Shown: piece by piece, positions 1 to 5,323 of the stretch | Position numbering within the stretch: the stretch's first letter is position 1 | Layout: every line of letters begins with the position of its first letter | Source: an uncultured Gemmiger sp. | GTDB taxonomy: Bacteria; Bacillota; Clostridia; Oscillospirales; Ruminococcaceae | NCBI RefSeq assembly: GCF_934561205.1 | Contig: NZ_CAKTFU010000030.1 | Coordinates: 1 to 5,323, forward strand | Length of the DNA stretch: 5,323 bases | Direction: 5' to 3' | Translations under genes and position numbers: made by a program | Notes under the pieces: generated by a model | Told to the model about the DNA's origin: nothing | What the model saw: only the letters and a program-made list of their open reading frames with translations | The model's database searches: none

Positions 1-45
1 GCTGTGGAAGGAAAATTGCTTGAACGCCACATCCGCAGACTGTAA
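1..45 (+). CDS. Possible 3' end of an off-window ORF (transposase tail?), partial
   Basis: The first 42 bases are open in frame 1 and end at TAA (43-45), giving the tail AVEGKLLERHIRRL. The stop codon overlaps the start of the TGTAACC motif in the flanking repeat. The last four codons and the stop (IRRL*) recur on the minus strand at 5308-5322, inside the inverted copy of the repeat, which is what the end of a transposase gene next to an IS terminus would produce. The family cannot be named from 14 residues. The opposite strand also has an ATG at 30-32 with an open frame to the window edge, but no convincing ribosome binding site precedes it, so the C-terminal reading is only mildly preferred. 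Confidence 0.25.
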   Translation, partial: AVEGKLLERHIRRL

Positions 46-87
46 CCTATGTGTCTTCCCTAGGTGTTACCTATGTTACTCTTGACA
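30..87 (+). repeat. Left copy of 58-bp flanking inverted repeat, putative IS terminus
   Basis: This segment matches the reverse complement of 5266-5323 at 57 of 58 positions; the only difference is A78 against the partner of C5275. Identity stops at ACA (85-87), after which the flanks differ, so the element probably ends here. It holds two near-identical units, GTAACCTATGT (42-52) and GTTACCTATGT (66-76), 24 bp apart, and an inverted unit TAGGT/ACCTA (61-65/69-73). Multiple short repeats at a TGT...ACA terminus resemble transposase-binding sites of IS21- or IS481-like elements, but the family is a guess. The final TTGACA (82-87) could be an outward-facing -35 box. Confidence 0.7.
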
Positions 88-105
88 TATATGCGTCCCC
101 TACAA
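88..105 (+). repeat. Half of a GTAGGGG-type palindrome abutting the IS end
   Basis: TATATGCGTCCCCTACAA reads as one arm of a palindrome whose missing arm would be TTGTAGGGGACGCATATA. It begins directly after the end of the 58-bp repeat. The core CCCCTACAA (97-105) lies at exactly the same distance from the repeat end as its counterpart on the other side of the window (5248-5256). Palindromes of this GTAGGGG...CCCCTAC style are, to my knowledge, common intergenic repeats in Clostridia; that statement is recall, not a search. Confidence 0.45.
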
Positions 106-142
106 ACCTGCCGAAAGTTCGTATTTGTCCAAAAAATTTGCG

Positions 143-3088
143 TCACAAAATCTTGCGCATCTCCTGCACAAGGTCGCTGATCACGATCGGCTTGGACAGG
201 AAGCCGTTCATACCGCTTTCCAAGGCGTTGCGGCGGTCCTCGTCAAAGGCGTTCGCCGTCATGGCCAGAATCGGGATGCCCGCCAAGGCAGGGTTCTGCA
301 ATTCGCGGATGCGGCGGGTGGCGGTGTAGCCGTCCATAACGGGCATCTGCACGTCCATCAGTACCAGATCGTACTGCCCCGGCGCGGCGTTGCTGACCTT
401 TTCAACAGCAACGGCACCGTTTTCGGCGGTATCGACCTCAAAGCCGTAGGCGTTCAGAATCTCCACGGCGATCTCGCGGTTCAGCTCGTTATCCTCAGCC
501 AGCAGGATGTGCTTGCCCGTAAAGTCGGTGGGGTTCTCGGGCAGTGCGTTCGGATCCTCCTGTGCCTGTTTCTGCCCGATGGCGGTCATCAGCGTGTCGC
601 GCAAGTCGGACATAAACATCGGCTTGGAGCAGAACGCCGTGACACCTGCTGCCTTTGCCTCCACCTCAATGTCGGACCAGTCATAGGCGGTCAGGATAAT
701 AATCGGCGTATCATCGTTTAAGGCGCGAATCTGGCGAGTGACCTCAATGCCGTTCATATCCGGCAAGCGCCAGTCGATAATATAGGCTTTGAAGGTATCG
801 CCCATCTCGATAGACTGCCGTGCGCGCAGCACAGCCTCCTTGCCGGAAAGCGTCCACTCGGCGCGCATACCCACCTTGACCAGCATCTTGGTCACGCCGT
901 CGCAGGTGTTGAAATCATCGTCCACCACCAGCGCCTTCAGACCCTCCAGCTCGGCAATTTTCAGCGGCTTGCGGGCTTCCTCCTGCGCGCGCAGCGGCAC
1001 ACGGACGATAAATTCAGAGCCTTTTTCCGGCGCGGTCTGCACCTCAATGGTGCCGCCCATCATATCCACGATGTTTTTGGTGATCGCCATACCCAGCCCG
1101 GTACCCTGTATCTTGCTTACCGTGGAGGTGCGCTCGCGCTCAAAGGGTTCAAAAATCTTTTTGGCGAATTCTTCGCTCATACCAATGCCGCTGTCTTTGA
1201 CGCGGAACTCATACTGCCCGCAGCCGCCGACCTTGCCGGCAAGCTGGCGCACCCGCACCGACACCGTGCCGCCCGCGGGGGTAAACTTGATGGCGTTGGA
1301 CAACAGGTTCATCAAAACCTGATTCAGCCGTGTCTTGTCGCAATAGACATCCTCGTCGGTAACATCCATCGCGTCCATATACAATTCCAGCTGCTTGGCG
1401 TAGACCTGCCCGCTGACAATGGTTTTTATATCGTGCAGCACATCGGACAGGTTGACCTCGGTTTCATCGAGCTGAATTCTTCCGCTTTCGATGCGGCTCA
1501 TATCCAAAATATCATTGATGAGCGAAAGCAGATGATTGCCGGAGGCAAGTATTTTTGCAAGGTAATCCTTGACGCGGTCCTTGTCATCCAGATGGCTGAC
1601 CGCCAGCGTGGTAAAGCCGATGATGGCGTTCATGGGCGTGCGGATATCGTGGGACATACTGGACAGGAAGGTGCTCTTGGCGCGGTTGGCGTTTTCGGCG
1701 GCGGCCACGGCATCCGCCAGTGCCTGGTTCACCTGCCTGTCGGCGGTGCGGTCCGACAAAACCAGAATGTACTTGGTTTTTCCCTCGACCTCGCTGCCCA
1801 TGACAACCACATGGAACCAGCGCCGCTCCCCTGTTTCCTGATGGACAAACTCTATATCCCATTCGCGCTGTTCGCCGCAGCCAAGCCCTGCCACAAAATC
1901 CTTGGTGCGGTTGGGGGAATCCTTCGGGTGCAGCAGCGCCAAGGTAGCGATATTTTTGCGCACGCTTTCCGACGTCAAGCCCAGCAGGCGCTCCATATTC
2001 GGGCTGACATAATCCACACTGTGTTTCTTGGCGTCCAGCATCAGGAAAACATCATCCACGTTCTGGGACAATCTTTGGAACAGCTCGTCGCGGTACAAAA
2101 TCTCGGTGTTCTTGCGGCGCAGCTTGACGTGACCTCTGCTCATAATCAGCAGAATGATCATGAGCGCAAGACCGGATATAATGGCCGCTATAATTTGCAC
2201 CGTGCTCAACCAAAGCTGATTCATACCGGCATTTACGACATCCACCGGGACAATGCCCACCAAGATCCAGTTCTGGATGCCGGTGCTTTCGTACACCAGA
2301 TAGTATCTTGTGCCGTCCAGCGTTACCTCACGGTTTCCGCCGGCACCCTTTGCAAAATCATTGGCAAGGTCTTGCAGCTCCGCCCCGGTAAGGTCGGAGT
2401 AATCCTGCAAGATCGACACAAGGTTATAGATAGATTCCTCGCCCTCGGCGATATTTTCGATCACGACCTGCCCGTCCGGGTAGATGACATAGGTGCTGGC
2501 GGTCCCGCCGAACGCCGAATCGTCCACGGCTTTCATCACAACGTCGTTGTAGCGGCCGATGGCAATGGCATCGTAGGCAAAGCCGCGGTAAACGCCCTTG
2601 GTTTCAGGGCAGATAAACGCCAGCATCGGGGCTTTTTCCGGCAAAACCGCGTTCATCACAACGTCTTTCTGGTCGGCAAGCGCCTCGTCGAGGTTGCTCT
2701 GCAAGCCAAGGTAGCCCGTTTTGCCGTCGGGTGTCATGTAGTTTCCGTCGTAAGAAAGAAAGTAGAATTCGGCAATGCCAAGCTCCTGCTTGGCAGACTC
2801 TAAATACACCTGAATGCCGTCATCGTCGGGGTTACTGTACAAAAAGCCGTTCCACAAATGCAGATAGGAGATGTTTTTGTTGACGATCATGCTCAGCATA
2901 CTGTTGGATTTGTGCAGAACTTCCTCTAAATGCGCGGTGCTTTCTTCATAGACAGTCCTGGACACAAACGAAAGATACTGTACGCCCAGGCAGACAAAAC
3001 ACGCTATCGTCAACAAAACGGCGGCAGCAGTCAGCCTTTTGCGAGGGAAATGGCGCTCTGTTTTCAGCTTCCGCTTATCATCTTCCAT
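143..3088 (-). CDS. Membrane hybrid sensor histidine kinase (Cache-PAS-HisKA-HATPase-REC-REC)
   Basis: This 981-residue hybrid kinase should sense an extracytoplasmic signal and start a phosphorelay. A basic N-terminus precedes membrane segment 1 (about 20-42). An external Cache-like domain follows (about 45-285), then membrane segment 2 (about 293-316) and a PAS domain (about 335-450). The HisKA H-box is SHDIRTP with His480. The ATPase shows the N-box [10 protein letters not shown] (Asn598), DSGIGM (632-637), FEPFER (646-651) and GTGLGM (662-667). Receiver 1 has the acidic cluster 723-725, phospho-acceptor Asp772, Thr800 and Lys822. Receiver 2 has Glu865/Asp866, Asp912, Thr944 and Lys966. 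All catalytic residues are present. There is no HPt and no DNA-binding domain, so the output partner must be elsewhere. The ATG at 3086-3088 starts 6 bp after the upstream stop, with a G9 tract as probable ribosome binding site. Architecture is firm; the ligand is unknown. Confidence 0.95.
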   Translation of the reverse strand: MEDDKRKLKTERHFPRKRLTAAAVLLTIACFVCLGVQYLSFVSRTVYEESTAHLEEVLHKSNSMLSMIVNKNISYLHLWNGFLYSNPDDDGIQVYLESAKQELGIAEFYFLSYDGNYMTPDGKTGYLGLQSNLDEALADQKDVVMNAVLPEKAPMLAFICPETKGVYRGFAYDAIAIGRYNDVVMKAVDDSAFGGTASTYVIYPDGQVVIENIAEGEESIYNLVSILQDYSDLTGAELQDLANDFAKGAGGNREVTLDGTRYYLVYESTGIQNWILVGIVPVDVVNAGMNQLWLSTVQIIAAIISGLALMIILLIMSRGHVKLRRKNTEILYRDELFQRLSQNVDDVFLMLDAKKHSVDYVSPNMERLLGLTSESVRKNIATLALLHPKDSPNRTKDFVAGLGCGEQREWDIEFVHQETGERRWFHVVVMGSEVEGKTKYILVLSDRTADRQVNQALADAVAAAENANRAKSTFLSSMSHDIRTPMNAIIGFTTLAVSHLDDKDRVKDYLAKILASGNHLLSLINDILDMSRIESGRIQLDETEVNLSDVLHDIKTIVSGQVYAKQLELYMDAMDVTDEDVYCDKTRLNQVLMNLLSNAIKFTPAGGTVSVRVRQLAGKVGGCGQYEFRVKDSGIGMSEEFAKKIFEPFERERTSTVSKIQGTGLGMAITKNIVDMMGGTIEVQTAPEKGSEFIVRVPLRAQEEARKPLKIAELEGLKALVVDDDFNTCDGVTKMLVKVGMRAEWTLSGKEAVLRARQSIEMGDTFKAYIIDWRLPDMNGIEVTRQIRALNDDTPIIILTAYDWSDIEVEAKAAGVTAFCSKPMFMSDLRDTLMTAIGQKQAQEDPNALPENPTDFTGKHILLAEDNELNREIAVEILNAYGFEVDTAENGAVAVEKVSNAAPGQYDLVLMDVQMPVMDGYTATRRIRELQNPALAGIPILAMTANAFDEDRRNALESGMNGFLSKPIVISDLVQEMRKIL

Positions 3089-3094
3089 AGCGCT

Positions 3095-4963
3095 TTACCC
3101 CCCCCCAAGTGTAATATAGCTTTCCGGCTCGGCAAGCGTCACGCCGCCGTCAAGTGCCAGACTCCACACGTCTTTGACCGTTTCCTCCCCGCGCTCAAAT
3201 GCGCAGGTTTCGCCTTGCAGCAGCGGCGCCATCTGCTTTTCTACGGCCAGGCAGGTCACGGTAACGGTGTCGTCGTCCCGCAGGGGCTGCCCGTTGCGGG
3301 TAACGCCGGTCAGCGTATAGCCGTCGTCGCTCTCTTTTACCTGCATGGCCACACCGCTGACCACCGGCAGAGAGCCGCGGTTGAACGGGGTAAAGCCGCC
3401 CTCGCACCCTTCCACAAAGGCGCGCAGGGTTTCCTTCAGCTCGGCGCCCGTCAGGGTGGCTTGGTACGACCGAAGCCCGTTGGGCATGATCATAGCGCGC
3501 GCCGTGGACTTGGTGTAGTCGGCTTGCAGCACGCTGCCGGTAAAGCTGTTGGCGGTGGCCACCAGCACATCGGTGCCGTAAATGCCGCGCAGCGTGTTTG
3601 CCATGACCGAGAAGGACGCATTGCCGCCGTCTTGGTGGAACACGTTGGAATAGGCGGTTTCGCTGGTCAGCACGGTTTCGCTTTTGTCGGGCTTTTCCTC
3701 TGCCAAAAGGCGGGCGATGAACACGCGGTAGGCTTGGTCGGCGTCATATTCGCCCGCGATCATCTTGGAAACCACATCCTGCGAGATGGCAAAGAAATCG
3801 TTGGAGGCGATGCGGATGTACAGATGGTTTTCTTCCACCACCGAGCGCACGTCCTTCATGGTTTCGGTCAGGTGGTAGCTGACGTTCTGGCTGTAGCTGA
3901 GCAGATCCTGCCCTTCCGCGAGGATCTGTTCCTGCGCGCCTTCCGACATCATAACGTGCAGCACCTGCATTGCCTTTTCGCGGCGGGCGGCGTCCTGCTC
4001 CAGATCACGGTTCAGCGCCACTTGGAAGTAGGGCGTGGTCATCAGCCACTTTTCCCCGTTCTGGCTGAAGAACGGCAAAAGGGTGGCGTCAATGCCCTGA
4101 TCCTGAAACATCTTTACACCGGCGGAGGAGCCAAAGTACATGGCAAGCTGCCCGTTATCGAACAGTTCGATTACTTTATCGTAGTTCTGCTCCAGGTCCG
4201 CCGCGGTAAGCCCGGTGTCTTGGATGAACTGCTCCATCCGTTCAAAGCCGCCCGGCCACACGGTATCGTCCAGCCCCACGCGGGTGTTGCTTGCGGGGTC
4301 GCTGTAGGCGGTGCGCCATTTGCGCCCTGCCGTGGTCGTAAGCTCGGCGGCAGAAAGCCCCTGCAGCGTTTCCATGCAGGTGTAGTCGTACATATAGTCG
4401 GCGGTAAAGCCGCGGATGCCCACTTCCTCAAACGCTTTACAGGCAGCGACAAAGCTGGCGTAATCGGTGGGCAGCGCAATGCCGTATTGCTCAAACAGGT
4501 CGCGGTTGACCACAAAGCCGTGGACATCGGGGCAGACGGGCATCCAGTTTACGCTGCCGTCCTCATTTCTGAAGCTGTTGAGGTAGGTGTTGTAGATGGC
4601 ACCTGCCTCGTTGGTGGTGGCAAGGTTCATCAGGCTGTCCTTTAAGGGGGCAGCGTCGTGCAGGGAGAAGCGGCAGCAGGTGATAATGTCCGGCAGACCG
4701 CCGTTTTGCTTCAAAAATTTGTAAAAGTCCAAGTCGTTGTTGCCGACGATAAACTCAATGTTTACATCCGGCAGCTGCGACTGCACATAAGGGGCGTAGT
4801 TTTCGTACAGGGCGTTGGTCCACAAATAGACCTGAATGGTTTCGGCGTCCTCCTGCGCCTGCAGCTGCTCGGTGGTTTTTGCGGCGCAGCCGCCCAGCAG
4901 GGACAGCCCCAGCACCATAGCGGCAAGCAGGGAAAAAACAGTGTGCAGTCGTTTGTTTTTCAT
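3095..4963 (-). CDS. Lipoprotein: solute-binding domain fused to 5'-nucleotidase C-terminal domain
   Basis: This 622-residue secreted lipoprotein has a basic N-terminus, a hydrophobic stretch (9-23) and a lipobox LLGGC with Cys26 as the predicted lipidation site. Residues about 43-415 look like a family-1 (MalE-type) ABC solute-binding protein. Residues about 430-615 resemble the 5'-nucleotidase C-terminal domain, including LTGAELKETL (504-513) and the NGQPLRDDDTVTV stretch (557-569). The metallophosphatase catalytic domain that normally precedes this domain is absent. The usual P-F-G-N and G-G-x-G-Y substrate-loop motifs read M-P-N-G (493-496) and V-E-K-Q-M-A, so nucleotide hydrolysis is unlikely. 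Eight cysteines besides Cys26 (96, 97, 144, 175, 196, 520, 571, 587) are many for an exported protein. No permease or ATPase is adjacent and a sensor kinase follows, so I infer a ligand co-receptor rather than a transporter component. The start is fixed by GAGGAG 9 nt upstream. Confidence 0.9.
   Translation of the reverse strand: MKNKRLHTVFSLLAAMVLGLSLLGGCAAKTTEQLQAQEDAETIQVYLWTNALYENYAPYVQSQLPDVNIEFIVGNNDLDFYKFLKQNGGLPDIITCCRFSLHDAAPLKDSLMNLATTNEAGAIYNTYLNSFRNEDGSVNWMPVCPDVHGFVVNRDLFEQYGIALPTDYASFVAACKAFEEVGIRGFTADYMYDYTCMETLQGLSAAELTTTAGRKWRTAYSDPASNTRVGLDDTVWPGGFERMEQFIQDTGLTAADLEQNYDKVIELFDNGQLAMYFGSSAGVKMFQDQGIDATLLPFFSQNGEKWLMTTPYFQVALNRDLEQDAARREKAMQVLHVMMSEGAQEQILAEGQDLLSYSQNVSYHLTETMKDVRSVVEENHLYIRIASNDFFAISQDVVSKMIAGEYDADQAYRVFIARLLAEEKPDKSETVLTSETAYSNVFHQDGGNASFSVMANTLRGIYGTDVLVATANSFTGSVLQADYTKSTARAMIMPNGLRSYQATLTGAELKETLRAFVEGCEGGFTPFNRGSLPVVSGVAMQVKESDDGYTLTGVTRNGQPLRDDDTVTVTCLAVEKQMAPLLQGETCAFERGEETVKDVWSLALDGGVTLAEPESYITLGGG
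3098..3106 (-). promoter_or_regulatory. G9 tract: end of lipoprotein gene and probable kinase ribosome binding site
   Basis: Nine consecutive G residues on the coding strand encode the last three glycines of the lipoprotein, followed at once by its TAA stop. The tract ends 9 nt before the kinase ATG, and no AGGAGG-like sequence lies closer. GGGGG can pair with the CCUCC anti-Shine-Dalgarno through one G-U pair, so it probably drives kinase translation, coupled to termination of the upstream gene. A homopolymer of this length is prone to slippage. Confidence 0.6.
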
Positions 4964-4972
4964 CCAATCGTT

Positions 4973-4978
4973 CTCCTC
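4973..4978 (-). promoter_or_regulatory. Ribosome binding site of the lipoprotein gene
   Basis: On the minus strand the sequence reads GAGGAG followed by nine bases and ATG. This strong Shine-Dalgarno at standard spacing fixes the start codon at 4961-4963, and the signal peptide begins immediately with MKNKR. Confidence 0.85.
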
Positions 4979-4983
4979 ACGAC

Positions 4984-5020
4984 CCGAAGTCAGGCTGCCC
5001 TTCCCGGCAGGCTGCTTCGG
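4984..5020 (-). promoter_or_regulatory. Leader hairpin just upstream of the ribosome binding site
   Basis: The outer arms CCGAAG (5020-5015 on the minus strand) and CTTCGG (4989-4984) pair perfectly. Inside them CTGCC and GGCAG (5010-5006 and 4999-4995) form a second stem around a 6-nt loop, separated from the outer stem by a small asymmetric internal loop. The octamer CAGGCTGC on the plus strand occurs twice (4991-4998, 5008-5015), so alternative pairings are possible. No U-tract follows, so it is not an intrinsic terminator. The base of the stem lies 5 nt from the GAGGAG. A translational or mRNA-stability role is possible; no known riboswitch was recognised. Confidence 0.45.
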
Positions 5021-5057
5021 CTTTTATACAATGCTATCACGACCTATAAAGATAGTA

Positions 5058-5072
5058 CCGCAACTTTTGCGG
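5058..5072 (-). promoter_or_regulatory. Small perfect leader hairpin
   Basis: On the minus strand CCGCAA, AAG and TTGCGG form a perfect 6-bp stem with a 3-nt loop, within the predicted 5' untranslated leader about 60 nt downstream of the predicted transcription start. It is not followed by a run of U residues. Its function is unknown; it could be a 5'-end structure of the messenger or chance. Confidence 0.3.
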
Positions 5073-5139
5073 GTTTGCTGTTGTATGCACCGCGTTACGC
5101 AAAACGGCGCAAGCTAAATTTGACATGGGAAATCCATTT

Positions 5140-5168
5140 ATTTTATCACAATATCGACAGGATTTCAA
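5140..5168 (-). promoter_or_regulatory. Sigma-A-type promoter of the two-gene operon
   Basis: The minus strand reads TTGAAA (5168-5163), a 17-bp spacer, then TAAAAT (5145-5140), with TGA just before the -10 hexamer forming an extended -10. The expected start is near 5133, giving a leader of about 170 nt before the lipoprotein ATG. No comparable promoter is seen between the two genes, which supports a single transcript. Confidence 0.7.
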
Positions 5169-5195
5169 GAAATTTTACATAGTTTTCAAAGAATA
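5163..5195 (-). repeat. 21-bp-spaced direct repeat overlapping the -35 box
   Basis: On the minus strand two related 12-mers, TTCTTTGAAAAC and TTTCTTGAAATC, match at 9 of 12 positions and share TTGAAA at 5189-5184 and 5168-5163. They are exactly 21 bp apart, two helical turns. The proximal copy is also the -35 hexamer. Such spacing suits a dimeric response regulator or other activator, but the region is AT-rich and this could be chance. Confidence 0.3.
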
Positions 5196-5247
5196 TACAG
5201 AATTTATGCAGTTGATAAAGCATTGACGCGCGCGCATTTTTGCGGGG

Positions 5248-5265
5248 TTGTAGGGGCGAGCATTG
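5248..5265 (+). repeat. Half of a GTAGGGG-type palindrome abutting the right IS end
   Basis: TTGTAGGGGCGAGCATTG is one arm and centre of a palindrome whose complete form would continue into CTCGCCCCTACAA. It stops where the 58-bp repeat begins (5266). The block TTGTAGGGG (5248-5256) is the mirror of CCCCTACAA at 97-105, at identical distance from the repeat end, while the bases nearer the junction differ between the two sides. Two different palindromes therefore seem to have been interrupted at the same internal point. Confidence 0.5.
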
Positions 5266-5323
5266 TGTCAAGAGCAACATAGGTAACACCTAGGGAAGAC
5301 ACATAGGTTACAGTCTGCGGATG
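5266..5323 (-). repeat. Right copy of 58-bp flanking inverted repeat, putative IS terminus
   Basis: This is the inverted partner of 30-87 with one mismatch (C5275). It starts with TGTCAAGAG at the operon side and includes the same paired ACATAGG-type units. The minus-strand codons at 5322-5308 read IRRL and stop, as on the left side, consistent with the same 3' end of an element facing the operon. The identity runs to the last base of the window, so its outer limit is not visible. Its TTGACA (minus strand, 5271-5266) points toward the operon, but only a poor -10 (TACAAC, 13-bp spacing) follows. Confidence 0.7.

Larger units (their letters stand above)
4964..5265. other. Gene-free upstream region holding the operon promoter and leader
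   Basis: This stretch of about 300 bases separates the lipoprotein start from the right flanking repeat. From the gene outward it holds the ribosome binding site, two predicted leader hairpins, an extended -10 promoter, a 21-bp-spaced direct repeat overlapping the -35 box, a GCGCGCGC tract (about 5227-5235) and a half palindrome. The part from about 5100 to 5220 is markedly AT-rich compared with the genes. I find no convincing small ORF, tRNA or riboswitch class that I can recognise. Confidence 0.7.

Noticed and set aside
82..108. Hybrid promoter from the element-end TTGACA
   Set aside because: The nearest -10-like hexamers (TACAAA on the left, TACAAC on the right) are only 13 bp away, too close for a normal sigma-A promoter.
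88..150. Intrinsic terminator after the kinase
   Set aside because: A run of six T residues follows the stop codon on the minus strand, but the only stem before it is a few A-T pairs with a mismatch; no stable GC-rich hairpin is present.
125..721. Plus-strand open frame of 198 residues opposite the receivers
   Set aside because: It lies antisense to two intact receiver domains, with no domain signal of its own.
1433..2803. Plus-strand open frame of 456 residues opposite the kinase
   Set aside because: It is antisense to well-conserved kinase and sensor domains and shows no recognisable family; a shadow frame.
2930..4645. Plus-strand open frame of 571 residues opposite the lipoprotein gene
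   Set aside because: It is antisense to a gene with clear signal peptide and domains, is rich in His, Gly, Gln and Val without recognisable motifs, and lacks a ribosome binding site. It arises from the codon bias of the real gene.
4981..5133. c-di-GMP, preQ1 or fluoride riboswitch in the leader
   Set aside because: Conserved core sequences of these classes that I could recall were not found; only generic hairpins are visible.
5120..5148. Plus-strand promoter with TTGACA at 5120-5125
   Set aside because: The -35 is perfect, but at 17 bp the -10 would be TTATCA, a poor match, and no plus-strand gene follows within the window.
4658..5182. Plus-strand open frame of 174 residues over the lipoprotein start and leader
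   Set aside because: It spans the signal peptide, ribosome binding site and promoter of the opposite gene, and its composition changes abruptly there; not a plausible protein.
1..5323. CRISPR array, tRNA or rRNA
   Set aside because: No regularly spaced direct repeats of CRISPR size and no tRNA or rRNA signature sequences were seen on either strand.

Overview
The window looks like a complete two-gene signalling operon from a strictly anaerobic Firmicute, most likely a gut Oscillospiraceae/Ruminococcaceae-type Clostridium. That placement is inference. It rests on the kinase H-box ([14 protein letters not shown]), the Cache-type sensor sequence ([12 protein letters not shown]), a GAGGAG ribosome binding site with a sigma-A-like promoter, moderately GC-rich genes behind an AT-rich promoter, and GTAGGGG-type intergenic palindromes.

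Layout. Both genes lie on the minus strand, so transcription runs from high to low coordinates. A promoter (TTGAAA, 17 bp, TGA-TAAAAT; 5140-5168) is followed by a leader of about 170 nt with two hairpins. The leader runs into a lipoprotein gene (3095-4963) that fuses an ABC-type solute-binding domain to a stand-alone 5'-nucleotidase C-terminal domain. Six bases after its stop codon a hybrid histidine kinase begins (143-3088), with the order Cache sensor, PAS, HisKA, HATPase, REC, REC. A run of nine G residues ends the first gene and serves as the likely Shine-Dalgarno of the second.

The simplest reading is an extracytoplasmic ligand-sensing module. The tethered lipoprotein would capture a ligand and report to the Cache domain of the kinase, which feeds a phosphorelay whose HPt and output protein are encoded elsewhere. 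No permease, ATPase, HPt or DNA-binding regulator is present.

The operon is bracketed by a 58-bp inverted repeat (30-87 and 5266-5323, 57/58 identical). It looks like the same end of one multicopy insertion sequence in opposite orientations. At both ends the sequence just inside is an 18-nt half of a GTAGGGG-type palindrome, cut at the same position. This suggests an element that targets the centre of palindromic intergenic repeats. Because the repeats sit at the two window edges, they may also be where an assembly broke at a repeat, so it cannot be decided here whether the operon is mobile cargo or is merely flanked by insertion sequences.
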